The notes beneath the pieces were generated by a model that saw only the letters and a list, made by a program, of their open reading frames with translations, was not told where the DNA came from and searched no databases. From Accumulibacter sp. (GTDB lineage Bacteria; Pseudomonadota; Gammaproteobacteria; Burkholderiales; Rhodocyclaceae): a stretch of DNA of 24,432 nucleotides. Shown in pieces: positions 24,397 to 24,432 of the stretch (position 1 is its first letter; each line of letters begins with the position of its first letter). Where the stretch lies: contig JAITAJ010000136.1 of the NCBI GenBank assembly GCA_031284185.1, positions 1 through 24,432 of the forward strand. Direction: 5' to 3'. The position numbers were made by a program, and so were the translations under genes.

Positions 24397-24432
<36 letters not shown>

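Overview
The window is a GC-rich proteobacterial chromosome segment of mostly housekeeping character. The gene order lpxA-fabZ-lpxD-skp-bamA-rseP-dxr-cdsA-uppS-frr-pyrH-tsf-rpsB, the sequence style of the LpxA N-terminus and the split pqiA genes suggest a betaproteobacterium, perhaps Rhodocyclales-like. That assignment is by recognition only and was not tested by phylogeny.

Region 1 (1-12354, all minus strand): one long, tightly packed envelope and translation operon. Read in its own direction it runs from a candidate promoter and structured leader at 12160-12354 through rpsB (S2), tsf (EF-Ts), pyrH (UMP kinase), frr (ribosome recycling), uppS and cdsA (lipid carrier and phospholipid precursors), dxr (isoprenoid precursors), rseP (sigma-E protease), bamA and skp (outer-membrane protein assembly), and lpxD, fabZ and lpxA (lipid A and fatty acids). 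lpxA runs off the left edge. Many junctions are overlapping or nearly so. The notable anomaly is in lpxD: an in-frame amber codon cuts off a conserved 33-codon C-terminal tail that is otherwise intact and whose own stop overlaps the likely TTG start of fabZ.

Region 2 (12599-17416): a low-molecular-weight protein tyrosine phosphatase (+), a LolA-like periplasmic protein (-), a divergent LolD/MacB-type ABC ATPase (+), an outer-membrane beta-barrel protein resembling DUF1302 (+), and a 3-dehydroquinate synthase-like enzyme (+). The ATPase, LolA-like and barrel genes look like parts of an export or lipoprotein-sorting system, but no permease is present. The synthase gene is markedly AT-richer than its neighbours and looks acquired.

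Region 3 (17479-20461, minus): pqiA in two half-size genes followed by pqiB, joined by 4-base overlaps, encoding an MCE-type intermembrane lipid transport system.

Region 4 (20688-24432, plus): a small exported protein, tRNA-Ser(CGA), and pyruvate phosphate dikinase followed by a strong hairpin. The last 70 bases hold a near-consensus sigma-70 promoter followed 4 bases later by nine uninterrupted GCAA units that run off the window. This is the architecture of a phase-variable locus and, with the lpxD amber codon, is the most interesting signal here.
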